Of a DNA stretch of 63,911 nt, positions 31,742 through 41,305 are shown piece after piece. This DNA is from Paenibacillus silvae. GTDB taxonomy: Bacteria; Bacillota; Bacilli; Paenibacillales; Paenibacillaceae. The DNA is taken from NCBI RefSeq assembly GCF_014639235.1, contig NZ_BMFU01000020.1, positions 1 through 63,911 on the forward strand, read 5' to 3'. How positions within the stretch are numbered: position 1 is the stretch's first letter; the number at the start of each line of letters is the position of its first letter. The notes below the pieces were generated by a model. It worked only from the letters and a program-made list of their open reading frames with translations. It was not told the DNA's origin and did not search any database. The translations under genes were made by a program, and so were the position numbers.

Positions 31742-34700
31742 TTAGTCTACCGAAACTGGCTCCAGTTCTTCTACCGAAGATTGGCCATCCTCCGGCTCAG
31801 CAAACTTGATACTGCGATAACGGTTCATACCCGTGCCTGCAGGAATCAATTTACCGATGATAACATTTTCCTTCAGACCCAGCAATTGGTCTACCTTACC
31901 TTTGATCGCTGCATCTGTCAATACACGTGTCGTTTCTTGGAACGATGCCGCAGAGAGGAAGGAGTCTGTTTCAAGGGATGCTTTTGTAATACCGAGCAGG
32001 ATTGGTTTAGCAACCGCTGGCTCTTTATCACTAAGAATCGCAATTTTGTTCGCTCTTTCGTACTCATACGTATCAACAAATGATCCTGGCAGCAGCGTTG
32101 TATCTCCCGCATCCACGATACGGATTTTACGCAGCATCTGACGAATCATAACTTCAACGTGTTTATCATTGATTTCTACACCCTGGTTACGGTATACACG
32201 CTGTACTTCCTGCAAAATGTAGTTCTGTACGCCGCGTACGCCTTTGATGCGCAGCATTTCTTTTGGATCGATAGAACCGTCTGTCAGCTCGTCACCCGCT
32301 TCAATTTCCATGCCTTCGCTTACGCGTACACGGGAACCGTAAGTAACGGAGTACACTTTGGATTCTGCTTCACCTTGAATTTCGATTTCACGACGGTCTT
32401 TCGCTTCGCGAATTTCTTTAACCACACCATCAATCTCACTGATTGTCGCTTGACCCTTAGGATTACGAGCCTCAAAGAGCTCCTGGATACGCGGCAAACC
32501 TTGCGTGATATCGTCTCCGGCTACACCACCGGTATGGAACGTACGCATCGTCAGCTGTGTTCCCGGCTCACCAATGGATTGTGCTGCAATGATACCAACT
32601 GCTTCACCAATCTCCACGTGTTTACCTGTCGCAAGGTTGCGACCATAACACTTCTTGCAGACACCATGGCTTGCACGGCAGCTGAGAACGGAGCGGATTT
32701 GCAATTTGGTTACGCCAGCTTTGATAATCGCTTCTGCTTTGTCAGAATCGATCAGCTCATTGCGGCCAGCGATAATTTCTTTGGTTTCCGGATGACGAAC
32801 AGTCTCGAAGCAATATCTGCCTTCAATACGGTCGTAGAGATCCTCAATAACCTCTTTACCATCCTGGATACGGCTAACGGTAAAGCCTTTATCTGTACCA
32901 CAATCGTCCTCACGCACGATTACGTCTTGGGCAACGTCTACGAGACGACGAGTCAGGTAACCTGAGTCGGCTGTACGCAGGGCTGTATCCGCGAGACCTT
33001 TACGCGCACCGTGAGTGGAAATAAAGTACTCGAGTACTGTCAGACCTTCACGGAAGTTCGATTTGATTGGGAGTTCGATAATTCGACCAGACGGGTTGGC
33101 CATCAGACCACGCATACCGCCCAATTGAGTGATTTGTGATTTGTTACCCCGGGCTTTGGAGTCAACCATCATCATGATCGAGTTGTAGCGATCCATGGAT
33201 TTCATCAGGATGTCCGTGATATCATCTTTGGATTTCGACCAGATATCAATGATGCGGTCATAGCGCTCTTCATTCGTAATCAGACCACGGCGGTACTGAT
33301 TCGTAACGATTTGTGCTTTCTCCTCGGACTGTTTCAGAATGTCTGTTTTCTCATCTGGAACGACAACGTCAGCCACGGCTACAGTAATACCTGCTCGTGT
33401 AGAGTATGTGAATCCAAGCTGTTTGATTTTATCCAGAATAACCGCTGTTTCGGTTGTGTGATAAATTTCAAAGCAGCGTGCGATGATCGAACCCAAATAT
33501 TCTTTGCCGACACCGCCTGCTTGAGGAGCATTCATGATTGCCTCTCTCAGGTCAGCCCCTTTTTCATATACAAAGAAGTGATCAGCAGTACCTTGATACA
33601 GGTTTGCACGAGTCGCGTCATTGATATAAGGGAAGCTTGCAGGGAAAATTTCGTTAAAGATAATTTTACCCACTGTTGTTAACAGCATGCCTTTTTGCTG
33701 CTCTTCGGTGAAACTTGTTTTACCAAGTGCCTTAACCGGAATAGCTACACGTGCATGCAGTCCGGCAGTACCCCGTTGGTATGCAGATACAGCCTCATTG
33801 ACCGTACGCAGGACCATACCTGTACCCTTCTCTTCCTTGTTGTCCATGGTCAGATAGTAAGAACCAAGAACCATATCCTGAGAAGGAGTAACAACCGGTT
33901 TACCGTCTTTCGGGTTCAAAATGTTGCCTGATGCCAGCATCAGGATACGTGCTTCCGCTTGAGCTTCAGCAGACAACGGAACGTGCACGGCCATTTGGTC
34001 ACCGTCAAAGTCGGCATTGTACGCCGTACATACGAGCGGGTGAAGACGAATTGCTTTACCTTCAACCAGGATCGGTTCGAACGCCTGGATACCGAGACGG
34101 TGAAGCGTAGGGGCACGGTTCAGAAGAACCGGATGCTCCTTGATGACTTCTTCAAGAACATCCCATACTTCAGGACTTACACGCTCAACTTTACGTTTTG
34201 CGCTCTTGATATTGTGGGCAAGTCCTTTATTCACAAGCTCTTTCATAACAAAAGGCTTGAACAGCTCAAGTGCCATATCTTTTGGCAGACCACACTGATA
34301 CATTTTCAGGTAAGGTCCGACAACGATAACGGAACGACCGGAGTAGTCAACACGTTTACCGAGCAAGTTTTGACGGAAACGACCTTGTTTACCTTTCAGC
34401 ATGTGGCTGAGAGATTTCAAAGGACGGTTACCCGGACCTGTAACAGGACGTCCACGACGACCGTTATCAATCAAAGCGTCAACCGCTTCTTGCAGCATCC
34501 GTTTTTCATTTTGCACGATAATATCTGGCGCGCCCAGGTCAAGCAGACGTTTCAGACGGTTGTTACGGTTAATTACACGGCGATACAGATCATTCAGATC
34601 AGACGTAGCGAAACGTCCACCATCCAGCTGTACCATCGGACGAAGCTCCGGCGGAATGACAGGAAGTACATCCATGATCATCCACTCTGGGTTATTCCCA

Positions 34701-35356
34701 GAGTTACGGAAAGCTTCAATCACTTCCAGACGTTTGATTGCACGGTTGCGGCGTTGTCCTTGTGCAGTACGGAGCTCTTCCTTCAGGAATTCAAGCTCTT
34801 TCTCTACGTCAAGGTCTTGAAGCAATTTTTTAACTGCTTCTGCACCCATGCCAGCTTGGAAGCCATAACCGTATTTTTCACGGTAGCTGCGGTATTCTTT
34901 TTCGGACAGCAGCTGTTTTTTCTCCAGTGGAGTTTCTCCTGGATCAGTTACAACATAAGATGCAAAATAAATAATCTCTTCGAGAGATCTCGGAGACATA
35001 TCCAAAGCGAGACCCATACGGCTCGGAATACCTTTGAAGTACCAGATATGCGATACCGGAGCAGCAAGCTCAATATGGCCCATCCGTTCACGACGGACTT
35101 TCGCACGTGTTACTTCAACGCCACAGCGGTCACAGACAACGCCTTTATAACGAACGCGTTTGTATTTACCGCAATGACATTCCCAGTCTTTTGTAGGGCC
35201 AAAAATCTTTTCGCAGAACAGCCCTTCTTTTTCCGGTTTCAACGTACGATAGTTGATCGTTTCCGGTTTTTTCACTTCTCCGCGGGACCAAGAACGAATT
35301 TTCTCTGGGGAAGCAAGCCCGATCTTCATGTATTCGAAATTGTTGACGTCCAACAA
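31742..35356 (-). CDS. rpoC: DNA-directed RNA polymerase beta' subunit
   Basis: This 1204-aa catalytic subunit starts at TTG, giving MLDVNNFEYM, with AGGAGGG 7 nt upstream; the longer in-frame reading overlaps the ribosome binding site. The N-terminal zinc module (C-H-C-G ... C-D-R-C-G) and the magnesium-binding NADFDGDQM motif are intact. A second zinc site (CRASHGVCKKCYG) is near residue 890. Trigger loop 'GGMRGLMANPSGRIIELPI' is present. Co-transcribed with rpoB. Confidence 0.98.
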   Translation of the reverse strand: MLDVNNFEYMKIGLASPEKIRSWSRGEVKKPETINYRTLKPEKEGLFCEKIFGPTKDWECHCGKYKRVRYKGVVCDRCGVEVTRAKVRRERMGHIELAAPVSHIWYFKGIPSRMGLALDMSPRSLEEIIYFASYVVTDPGETPLEKKQLLSEKEYRSYREKYGYGFQAGMGAEAVKKLLQDLDVEKELEFLKEELRTAQGQRRNRAIKRLEVIEAFRNSGNNPEWMIMDVLPVIPPELRPMVQLDGGRFATSDLNDLYRRVINRNNRLKRLLDLGAPDIIVQNEKRMLQEAVDALIDNGRRGRPVTGPGNRPLKSLSHMLKGKQGRFRQNLLGKRVDYSGRSVIVVGPYLKMYQCGLPKDMALELFKPFVMKELVNKGLAHNIKSAKRKVERVSPEVWDVLEEVIKEHPVLLNRAPTLHRLGIQAFEPILVEGKAIRLHPLVCTAYNADFDGDQMAVHVPLSAEAQAEARILMLASGNILNPKDGKPVVTPSQDMVLGSYYLTMDNKEEKGTGMVLRTVNEAVSAYQRGTAGLHARVAIPVKALGKTSFTEEQQKGMLLTTVGKIIFNEIFPASFPYINDATRANLYQGTADHFFVYEKGADLREAIMNAPQAGGVGKEYLGSIIARCFEIYHTTETAVILDKIKQLGFTYSTRAGITVAVADVVVPDEKTDILKQSEEKAQIVTNQYRRGLITNEERYDRIIDIWSKSKDDITDILMKSMDRYNSIMMMVDSKARGNKSQITQLGGMRGLMANPSGRIIELPIKSNFREGLTVLEYFISTHGARKGLADTALRTADSGYLTRRLVDVAQDVIVREDDCGTDKGFTVSRIQDGKEVIEDLYDRIEGRYCFETVRHPETKEIIAGRNELIDSDKAEAIIKAGVTKLQIRSVLSCRASHGVCKKCYGRNLATGKHVEIGEAVGIIAAQSIGEPGTQLTMRTFHTGGVAGDDITQGLPRIQELFEARNPKGQATISEIDGVVKEIREAKDRREIEIQGEAESKVYSVTYGSRVRVSEGMEIEAGDELTDGSIDPKEMLRIKGVRGVQNYILQEVQRVYRNQGVEINDKHVEVMIRQMLRKIRIVDAGDTTLLPGSFVDTYEYERANKIAILSDKEPAVAKPILLGITKASLETDSFLSAASFQETTRVLTDAAIKGKVDQLLGLKENVIIGKLIPAGTGMNRYRSIKFAEPEDGQSSVEELEPVSVD

Positions 35357-35468
35357 GGAGCAACCCTCCTTAACCAATTCCTGTATTCTAGGTTACGCCC
35401 GCTCCGGCCGAAGCCGGAGCAAAACGTGAGCCTGATGAAAAACGCCGGTCATCATGCGCCCGAAGCAA

Positions 35469-38400
35469 TTATTCAGCTCCGACCTCTGCACCCTCAAGGT
35501 TGAGGCTGAGCTTATCGCTCGCAGCGTCATCTTCATCGTCCATTTCTTTCATTTCAATCTCTTGCTCATCTTCACTCAAAATCTTAACGTCCATACCCAA
35601 GCTTTGCAGCTCTTTAATCAATACTTTGAACGATTCAGGAACACCTGGCTCCGGCACGTTCTCACCTTTGACGATGGACTCGTACGTTTTCACCCGACCA
35701 ACAACGTCATCGGATTTAACGGTCAAGATTTCTTGCAGAGTATAAGCGGCACCGTATGCCTCAAGCGCCCAAACCTCCATCTCCCCGAAACGCTGTCCAC
35801 CGAATTGGGCTTTACCACCCAGCGGCTGTTGCGTAACAAGTGAGTAAGGACCTGTGGAACGGGCATGGATTTTATCGTCAACCATGTGTGCCAGTTTGAT
35901 CATGTGCATGACACCTACGGTAACTTCACGTTCAAACTCTTCACCAGTACGTCCGTCATACAGCACAGTTTTACCATTACGCTGCATACCTGCTTCTTCC
36001 ATCGTATCGAAGACGTCATACTCCTTCGCTCCGTCGAATACAGGTGTTGCTACGTGGATACCAAGCTGCATTGCGGCCATACCCAAGTGAACTTCGAGTA
36101 CTTGACCGATGTTCATACGGGAAGGTACGCCCAGCGGGTTAAGAACGATTTGAACTGGTGTGCCGTCTGGCAGGAAAGGCATATCTTCTTCCGGCAAGAT
36201 GCGGGCCACGACCCCTTTGTTACCGTGACGTCCCGCCATTTTATCACCCTCGGAGATTTTCCGTTTTTGGGCAATATAAACACGAACGAGCTGGTTCACA
36301 CCTGGTGGCAGTTCATCTCCGTTTTCACGGGTAAAGACTTTCACATCGACGACAATACCATCTGTACCGTGAGGCACACGCAGGGAAGTATCACGAACTT
36401 CACGTGCTTTCTCACCGAAGATCGCGTGCAAGAGACGTTCTTCTGCAGTCAGCTCTGTTACCCCTTTTGGTGTAACTTTACCAACGAGAATGTCGCCAGC
36501 TGCAATTTCAGCACCGATGCGGATAATACCGCGCTCATCCAGATTACGCAGCGCTTCTTCCCCAACGTTAGGGATATCGCGTGTGATCTCTTCAGGTCCG
36601 AGCTTGGTATCCCGAGCTTCCGACTCATATTCCTCGATATGGATAGATGTGTATACATCTTCTTTAACGAGTTTTTCGCTGAGCAGGATCGCATCCTCGT
36701 AGTTGTAGCCTTCCCAAGTCATGAAGGCAACTACAACGTTACGTCCAAGTGCAAGCTCACCCATTTCCGTCGAAGGACCGTCAGCAAGGATGTCGCCGGC
36801 TTTGACAACAGCGCCTCTTTTTACGATTGGACGTTGGTTGATGCATGTTCCTTGGTTCGAACGCATAAATTTGTGTAATTTATATTTAACGATATCGCCT
36901 TTGACTTCCTGACCGTCTACCTCTTCTACACGACGAAGCCAGATCTCGTTCGCAGAGGAACGTTCAATAATTCCGTCATAATCGGCAACAATACATACAC
37001 CAGAGTCTTTAGCTGCTTTGTGTTCCATACCTGTTCCTACAAGCGGAGCTTTAGGAATCAAGAGCGGAACCGCCTGCCGTTGCATGTTTGATCCCATGAG
37101 GGCACGGTTGGAGTCATCGTTCTCAAGGAACGGAATGAGCGCCGTAGCGACAGATACAACCTGTTTAGGCGATACGTCCATGTAGTCTACTCGATCACTC
37201 GGCATCGTAAGGATGTTATCCGACTGTTTGTTGTAACGTACAATGATCGCATCTTCAGCAAAGGTGTTATCTTCATTCAGCTTCGCATTCGCCTGAGCGA
37301 TAACATAGTTGTCCTCTTCATCTGCTGTCAGGTAATCGATTTGCTCGGTTACGACACCAGTTTTCGGATCAACCCAACGATAAGGAGCTTCGATAAAGCC
37401 ATATTCGTTCACGCGTGCAAAAGTCGACAAGGAGTTGATCAAACCGATGTTTGGTCCCTCCGGTGTCTCGATCGGACACATCCGGCCATAGTGGGATGGA
37501 TGGACGTCACGGACTTCCATGCCGGCGCGCTCACGTGTCAAACCGCCCGGTCCGAGTGCGGACAGACGACGTTTATGCGTCAATTCACCCAGCGGGTTCG
37601 TTTGATCCATAAACTGTGACAATTGGGAGCTTCCGAAGAACTCTTTAATGGACGCGATAACTGGACGAATGTTGATCAACGCCTGTGGAGTAATGACATT
37701 TGCATCCTGGATGGACATTCTTTCACGAACCACACGCTCCATACGAGACAAACCGATACGGAACTGGTTCTGCAGAAGCTCACCTACGGAACGCAGACGA
37801 CGGTTACCCAGGTGATCGATATCATCCGTGCTACCGATGCCATGCAGCAAGTTCAGGAAGTAACTGATGGAAGAGATGATGTCGGCTGGCGTAATGTTTT
37901 TTACGGACTTGTCAATGTCACCATTGGCAATCAGCTTAACCACTTTACCATCTTCAATCGGTGAAAATACATCAATCGTTTGCATCGGGATATCATTGGC
38001 ATCCAAAACGCCGTTACCTACATGATATGTGCGGAAACCAACGCTTTTCTCCAGGTAAGGCATGATTTCGTCGAGCAAACGACGGTCAACCATCTGACCT
38101 GCTTCTGCAATGATTTCACCCGTTTCAGCGTCGATGAGAGACTCAGCAAGGCGCTGATTAAACAAACGGTTTTTGATGTGCAGCTTTTTGTTGATTTTGT
38201 AACGACCTACGTTTGCGAGGTCATAACGCTTTGGATCAAAGAAACGTGCAACGAGCAAGCTCTTCGCGTTATCAAGCGTTGGCGGCTCACCTGGACGAAG
38301 ACGCTCATAGATTTCAATGAGTGCTTTCTCCGTGGAGTCCGTGTTGTCTTTGTCCAGCGTGTTACGGATATATTCGTCATTACCGAGCAAATCCAGAATC

Positions 38401-39014
38401 TCAGCGTCTGTGCCAAAACCAAGGGAACGCAGGAGAACCGTAACCGGAATTTTACGTGTACGGTCGATCCGGACATAAACAACGTCCTTCGCATCCATCT
38501 CCAGCTCCAGCCAAGCGCCGCGGTTAGGAATTACTGTAGCGGTATACGTTTTTTTGGCGTTCTTATCTACTTTTGTACTGAAGTAAACGCTAGGAGAGCG
38601 AACCAACTGGCTGACAATAACCCGTTCCGCACCATTAATAATGAATGTGCCGGTGCTGGTCATCAGCGGGAAATCTCCCATGAATACTTCCTGCTCTTTG
38701 ACTTCTCCGGTTTCCTTATTAATGAGCCGGACTTTGACCCGAAGCGGTGCTGCATAAGTAACATCACGCTCTTTCGCGTCATCTACTGTATACTTCGGTT
38801 CTCCGAGACTGTAATCGATAAATTCCAAAATCAAGTTGCCTGTGAAATCCTGGATCGGCGAGATATCCTGGAACATTTCGCGCAACCCTTCCTCCAAAAA
38901 CCAGTCGTACGATTTTTGTTGGATTTCAATCAGGTTCGGAACTTCGAGTATCTCGTTAATTCGTGCATAACTGCGCCGAGTGCGTCGACCATATTGAACA
39001 AGATGTCCTGCCAA
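35469..39014 (-). CDS. rpoB: DNA-directed RNA polymerase beta subunit
   Basis: This 1181-aa subunit starts at TTG (MAGHLVQYGRR) behind GAGGGGTG (8 nt). The rifampicin pocket reads GSSQLSQFMDQTNPL and THKRRLSALGPGG, with the Asp, His and Ser that most often mutate to resistance intact. C-terminal 'GGKAQFGGQRFGEMEVWALEAYGA' is the standard beta-prime contact motif. The protein ends in an acidic tail (EDEQEIEMKEMDDEDDA). Overlap with rpoC: none, gap 112 bp. Confidence 0.98.
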   Translation of the reverse strand: MAGHLVQYGRRTRRSYARINEILEVPNLIEIQQKSYDWFLEEGLREMFQDISPIQDFTGNLILEFIDYSLGEPKYTVDDAKERDVTYAAPLRVKVRLINKETGEVKEQEVFMGDFPLMTSTGTFIINGAERVIVSQLVRSPSVYFSTKVDKNAKKTYTATVIPNRGAWLELEMDAKDVVYVRIDRTRKIPVTVLLRSLGFGTDAEILDLLGNDEYIRNTLDKDNTDSTEKALIEIYERLRPGEPPTLDNAKSLLVARFFDPKRYDLANVGRYKINKKLHIKNRLFNQRLAESLIDAETGEIIAEAGQMVDRRLLDEIMPYLEKSVGFRTYHVGNGVLDANDIPMQTIDVFSPIEDGKVVKLIANGDIDKSVKNITPADIISSISYFLNLLHGIGSTDDIDHLGNRRLRSVGELLQNQFRIGLSRMERVVRERMSIQDANVITPQALINIRPVIASIKEFFGSSQLSQFMDQTNPLGELTHKRRLSALGPGGLTRERAGMEVRDVHPSHYGRMCPIETPEGPNIGLINSLSTFARVNEYGFIEAPYRWVDPKTGVVTEQIDYLTADEEDNYVIAQANAKLNEDNTFAEDAIIVRYNKQSDNILTMPSDRVDYMDVSPKQVVSVATALIPFLENDDSNRALMGSNMQRQAVPLLIPKAPLVGTGMEHKAAKDSGVCIVADYDGIIERSSANEIWLRRVEEVDGQEVKGDIVKYKLHKFMRSNQGTCINQRPIVKRGAVVKAGDILADGPSTEMGELALGRNVVVAFMTWEGYNYEDAILLSEKLVKEDVYTSIHIEEYESEARDTKLGPEEITRDIPNVGEEALRNLDERGIIRIGAEIAAGDILVGKVTPKGVTELTAEERLLHAIFGEKAREVRDTSLRVPHGTDGIVVDVKVFTRENGDELPPGVNQLVRVYIAQKRKISEGDKMAGRHGNKGVVARILPEEDMPFLPDGTPVQIVLNPLGVPSRMNIGQVLEVHLGMAAMQLGIHVATPVFDGAKEYDVFDTMEEAGMQRNGKTVLYDGRTGEEFEREVTVGVMHMIKLAHMVDDKIHARSTGPYSLVTQQPLGGKAQFGGQRFGEMEVWALEAYGAAYTLQEILTVKSDDVVGRVKTYESIVKGENVPEPGVPESFKVLIKELQSLGMDVKILSEDEQEIEMKEMDDEDDAASDKLSLNLEGAEVGAE

Positions 39015-39325
39015 CTTAAACTCACCCCTCAATGTCTACTCACTTTAAAAATTTCGTTGCGAACCTCTGTTTGTAACCTTATAATGGTACACATACAGAG
39101 CAAAGCAATGCACCCGCAAATAAAGAAAAGCCCTTATTCGAAATGTCGTTCGATAAAAGAGCAACTTTGATCGGCGGATGTCTTTCCAAATCATTCATAT
39201 CCCCAGTTTGCCCAAAATGTACATATTATACGCCAAACATAGGCATAATAAGCCCGGTTCGGCGTAAAAAAGGTTGACATTTTTAGTTAGCTAAAGCCAA
39301 GTAGGGCATCTTAATACTGACATTT
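39015..39325 (-). ncRNA. Long rpoBC 5' leader
   Basis: About 310 nt lie between the likely transcription start and rpoB. It contains a hairpin TACGCCGAA/TTTGGCGTA (around 39225-39264) and a second TATAAT-like sequence just after it, which might be a weaker promoter. No ORF with a ribosome binding site is seen. Possibly an autogenous or attenuation leader. Confidence 0.4.
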
Positions 39326-39329
39326 TACA

Positions 39330-39358
39330 ACTATACCACGGCTTGAATTTCAAGTCAA
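39330..39358 (-). promoter_or_regulatory. sigma-A promoter of rpoBC
   Basis: Minus-strand TTGACT (39358-39353), 17-bp spacer, TATAGT (39335-39330), about 70 bp past the rsmC stop codon. Confidence 0.8.
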
Positions 39359-39427
39359 TAGTCCTATTGCAAAAAAATTGATCCCCTGCTTACTTTACAA
39401 ATCCAAAAGAACCTCTGATAGATTTCA

Positions 39428-40030
39428 CTATTCTTCCTTTACCGCTTTGAAGATCCGATAGCCTTTATCCTTTGTCACTTCTTCCACTCGTGAAAATAAC
39501 GATTCCAGCTTTGCTTTCGCAGAAGGTGCACCTTGTTTCTTTTGAATGACAATCCATAACGCCCCGCCAATCTTCAAATGCTCATACGCCTGCTCAAAGA
39601 TCATGTGAACTGTTTCTTTGCCTGCTCGTATAGGCGGATTAGTCAGAATCACGTCGAAATCCCGCTGTTGTACTTCAGCTAGTAGATTGCTTTGCATAAC
39701 CGTAACATTAGCAACGCCGTTGCCTTTAGCATTTTCCCTGGAAAGCTCAACCGCTCTCTCATTGATATCGATCATGGTGACATGTCCATTCGGTACAAGT
39801 TTTGCTGCTGTAAGCCCGATCGGCCCATAACCACATCCCACATCGAGAACCTGAGCGCCTGACGGCAGTTCCATCGCATCAATCAATACTCTGCTGCCAT
39901 AATCGATTCCGTTCTTGGAAAAAACACCAGCATCCGTCACCAGCCGCAGACTGAATCCGCGAAGCACCGCTTCCGCGGCCTTACGGTCATGTGCTGCTTG
40001 CGGTTTGTCCGAATAATAATGATTGGACAT
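39428..40030 (-). CDS. RsmC-like class I SAM-dependent methyltransferase
   Basis: This 200-aa protein has the SAM motif VLDVGCGYGPIGL (about residues 60-72) and the N6-adenine/guanine methyltransferase motif N-P-P-I (residues near 130), as in RsmC/RlmG rRNA methyltransferases. It likely methylates 16S rRNA guanine. A gene of this family (ybxB) lies between rplL and rpoB in B. subtilis. The start MSNHYYSDKP follows the family N-terminus; a GTG 12 nt upstream is an alternative. Confidence 0.85.
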   Translation of the reverse strand: MSNHYYSDKPQAAHDRKAAEAVLRGFSLRLVTDAGVFSKNGIDYGSRVLIDAMELPSGAQVLDVGCGYGPIGLTAAKLVPNGHVTMIDINERAVELSRENAKGNGVANVTVMQSNLLAEVQQRDFDVILTNPPIRAGKETVHMIFEQAYEHLKIGGALWIVIQKKQGAPSAKAKLESLFSRVEEVTKDKGYRIFKAVKEE

Positions 40031-40063
40031 GCCCTCACTCACTTTCCATAGTTACATTTACAG

Positions 40064-40099
40064 CAACAAACCCCTTGATATAAGTCAAGGGGTTTGTTG
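40064..40099. repeat. 15-bp perfect hairpin between rplL and rsmC
   Basis: CAACAAACCCCTTGA pairs perfectly with TCAAGGGGTTTGTTG around a 6-nt loop. The T-run is on the plus strand (TTTTATTC), whereas rplL reads on the minus strand. It probably still weakens transcription from rplL into rsmC. Confidence 0.8.
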
Positions 40100-40128
40100 T
40101 TTTATTCATTCAGCTTGGATAAGCTAAA

Positions 40129-40491
40129 TTATTTAACTTCGATTGTAGCGCCAGCTTCTTCAAGCTTAGCTTTGATTGCGTCTGCTTCTTCTTTAGCCAC
40201 TTTTTCTTTCAGTGGTTTTGGAGCGTTGTCAACCAGTTCTTTTGCTTCTTTCAAGCCAAGACCAGTGATTTCACGAACTGCTTTGATAACGTTGATTTTG
40301 GAAGCACCAGCGTTAGTCAAGATTACGTCGAATTCGGATTGTTCAGCTTCAGCTGCAGCTGCGCCGCCACCTACAACAGCTACTGGAGCTGCAGCAGTTA
40401 CGCCGAATTCTTCTTCGATTGCTTTAACAAGATCATTCAGTTCCAGTACAGTCATGCCTTTGATTGCTTCCAAGATTTGCTCTTTACTCAT
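40129..40491 (-). CDS. rplL: 50S ribosomal protein L7/L12
   Basis: This 120-aa stalk protein has the N-terminal dimerisation helix ('MSKEQILEAIKGMTVLELNDLVKAI'-like start), an Ala-rich hinge (residues about 34-50) and the C-terminal factor-binding domain ('GLGLKEAKELVDNAPKPLKEKVAKEEA'). It recruits EF-Tu and EF-G. Confidence 0.98.
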   Translation of the reverse strand: MSKEQILEAIKGMTVLELNDLVKAIEEEFGVTAAAPVAVVGGGAAAAEAEQSEFDVILTNAGASKINVIKAVREITGLGLKEAKELVDNAPKPLKEKVAKEEADAIKAKLEEAGATIEVK

Positions 40492-40562
40492 GATTGAACC
40501 TCCATATATAATTTTATTTTTTTGTATTTCATTACTGCTACGCAGTATTCAGATCAAGTAGC

Positions 40563-41066
40563 TTACGCGCCTTGCTCTTCTTTTTCTGCAACGGCTTTAA
40601 CCGCAAGCGCGAAGTTGCGCATAGGGGCTTGAAGCACGCTGAGGAGCATGGAGAGGAGACCTTCGCGGGATGGCAGTTCTGCCAACGCTTTAACTTCTTC
40701 TACTCCAATTACGCGACCTTCTACGACAGCACCTTTCAATTTCAGTGCATCGTTCTTTTTCGCGAAGTCGTTCAGAATTTTGGCTGGAGCTACAGCATCT
40801 TCTCCGCTGAATGCAATTGCAGTAGGGCCTGTCAGAACGCTATCGAGTTCTGTCAATTCTGCTGCAGCAGTCGCACGGCGAAGCAATGTGTTTTTCAGCA
40901 CTTGGAATTCTACACCAGCTTCACGAAGCTGCTTGCGCAGTTCAGTAGCTTGGGCAACGTTCAATCCGCGGTAATCAACAACAACTGTTGTCGCGCTTTC
41001 GCGCAATTTTGCTGTTACTGCATCAACGGACTCTTGTTTTGCTTGAATCACTTTTGCGTTTGCCAA
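40563..41066 (-). CDS. rplJ: 50S ribosomal protein L10
   Basis: This 167-aa stalk-base protein begins at TTG (MANAKVIQAKQ) behind AGGAGG (8 nt). L10 holds L7/L12 dimers, and L10-(L12)n represses its own operon through the leader described next. Motifs: 'VVDYRGLNVAQATELRKQLRE', 'LPSREGLLSMLLSVLQAPMRN'. Confidence 0.97.
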   Translation of the reverse strand: MANAKVIQAKQESVDAVTAKLRESATTVVVDYRGLNVAQATELRKQLREAGVEFQVLKNTLLRRATAAAELTELDSVLTGPTAIAFSGEDAVAPAKILNDFAKKNDALKLKGAVVEGRVIGVEEVKALAELPSREGLLSMLLSVLQAPMRNFALAVKAVAEKEEQGA

Positions 41067-41262
41067 TCTGTACACCTCCTGATCAAATTTATCCCATTAA
41101 GAAAAGCCTCCGTAGAATCACGAAGGCTTGATATATACTCGCAATCGATTTACATCGTTTCAAGTTGTATAATCACACCTCGGTAGGAAATTAAGCCAGT
41201 TGGCACCTACTGTCTACGGCAAGCATATTCAAATGTCAACGGTCAGTCACTCGGACTCACAA
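41067..41262 (-). ncRNA. L10 leader (rplJL autoregulatory leader) with attenuator
   Basis: The leader carries the typical L10-binding kink-turn region ('gacagtaggtgcc' and 'taatttcctaccgaggtg') and ends in a terminator-like hairpin AAGCCTTCGT/ACGGAGGCTT with TTTTCTT (41130-41102). In bacilli L10(L12)4 binds the leader and favours termination. Recognised by sequence and position. Confidence 0.85.
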
Positions 41263-41269
41263 CTTTTAT

Positions 41270-41299
41270 ATCATACCAGAGCAAGGAGAACCTTGTCAA
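41270..41299 (-). promoter_or_regulatory. sigma-A promoter of rplJ-rplL
   Basis: Minus-strand TTGACA (41299-41294), 18-bp spacer, TATGAT (41275-41270), placed only a few bases past the rplA stop codon. A second TTGACA lies further downstream in the leader, with a weak -10. Confidence 0.8.
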
Positions 41300-41305
41300 G
41301 AGATA

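Noticed and set aside
33959..35503. Plus-strand ORF of 514 codons
   Set aside because: It is antisense to rpoC, whose frame is unambiguous, and has no recognisable domain.
37980..39170. Plus-strand ORF of 396 codons
   Set aside because: It is antisense to the 5' part of rpoB and its promoter region, without ribosome binding site.
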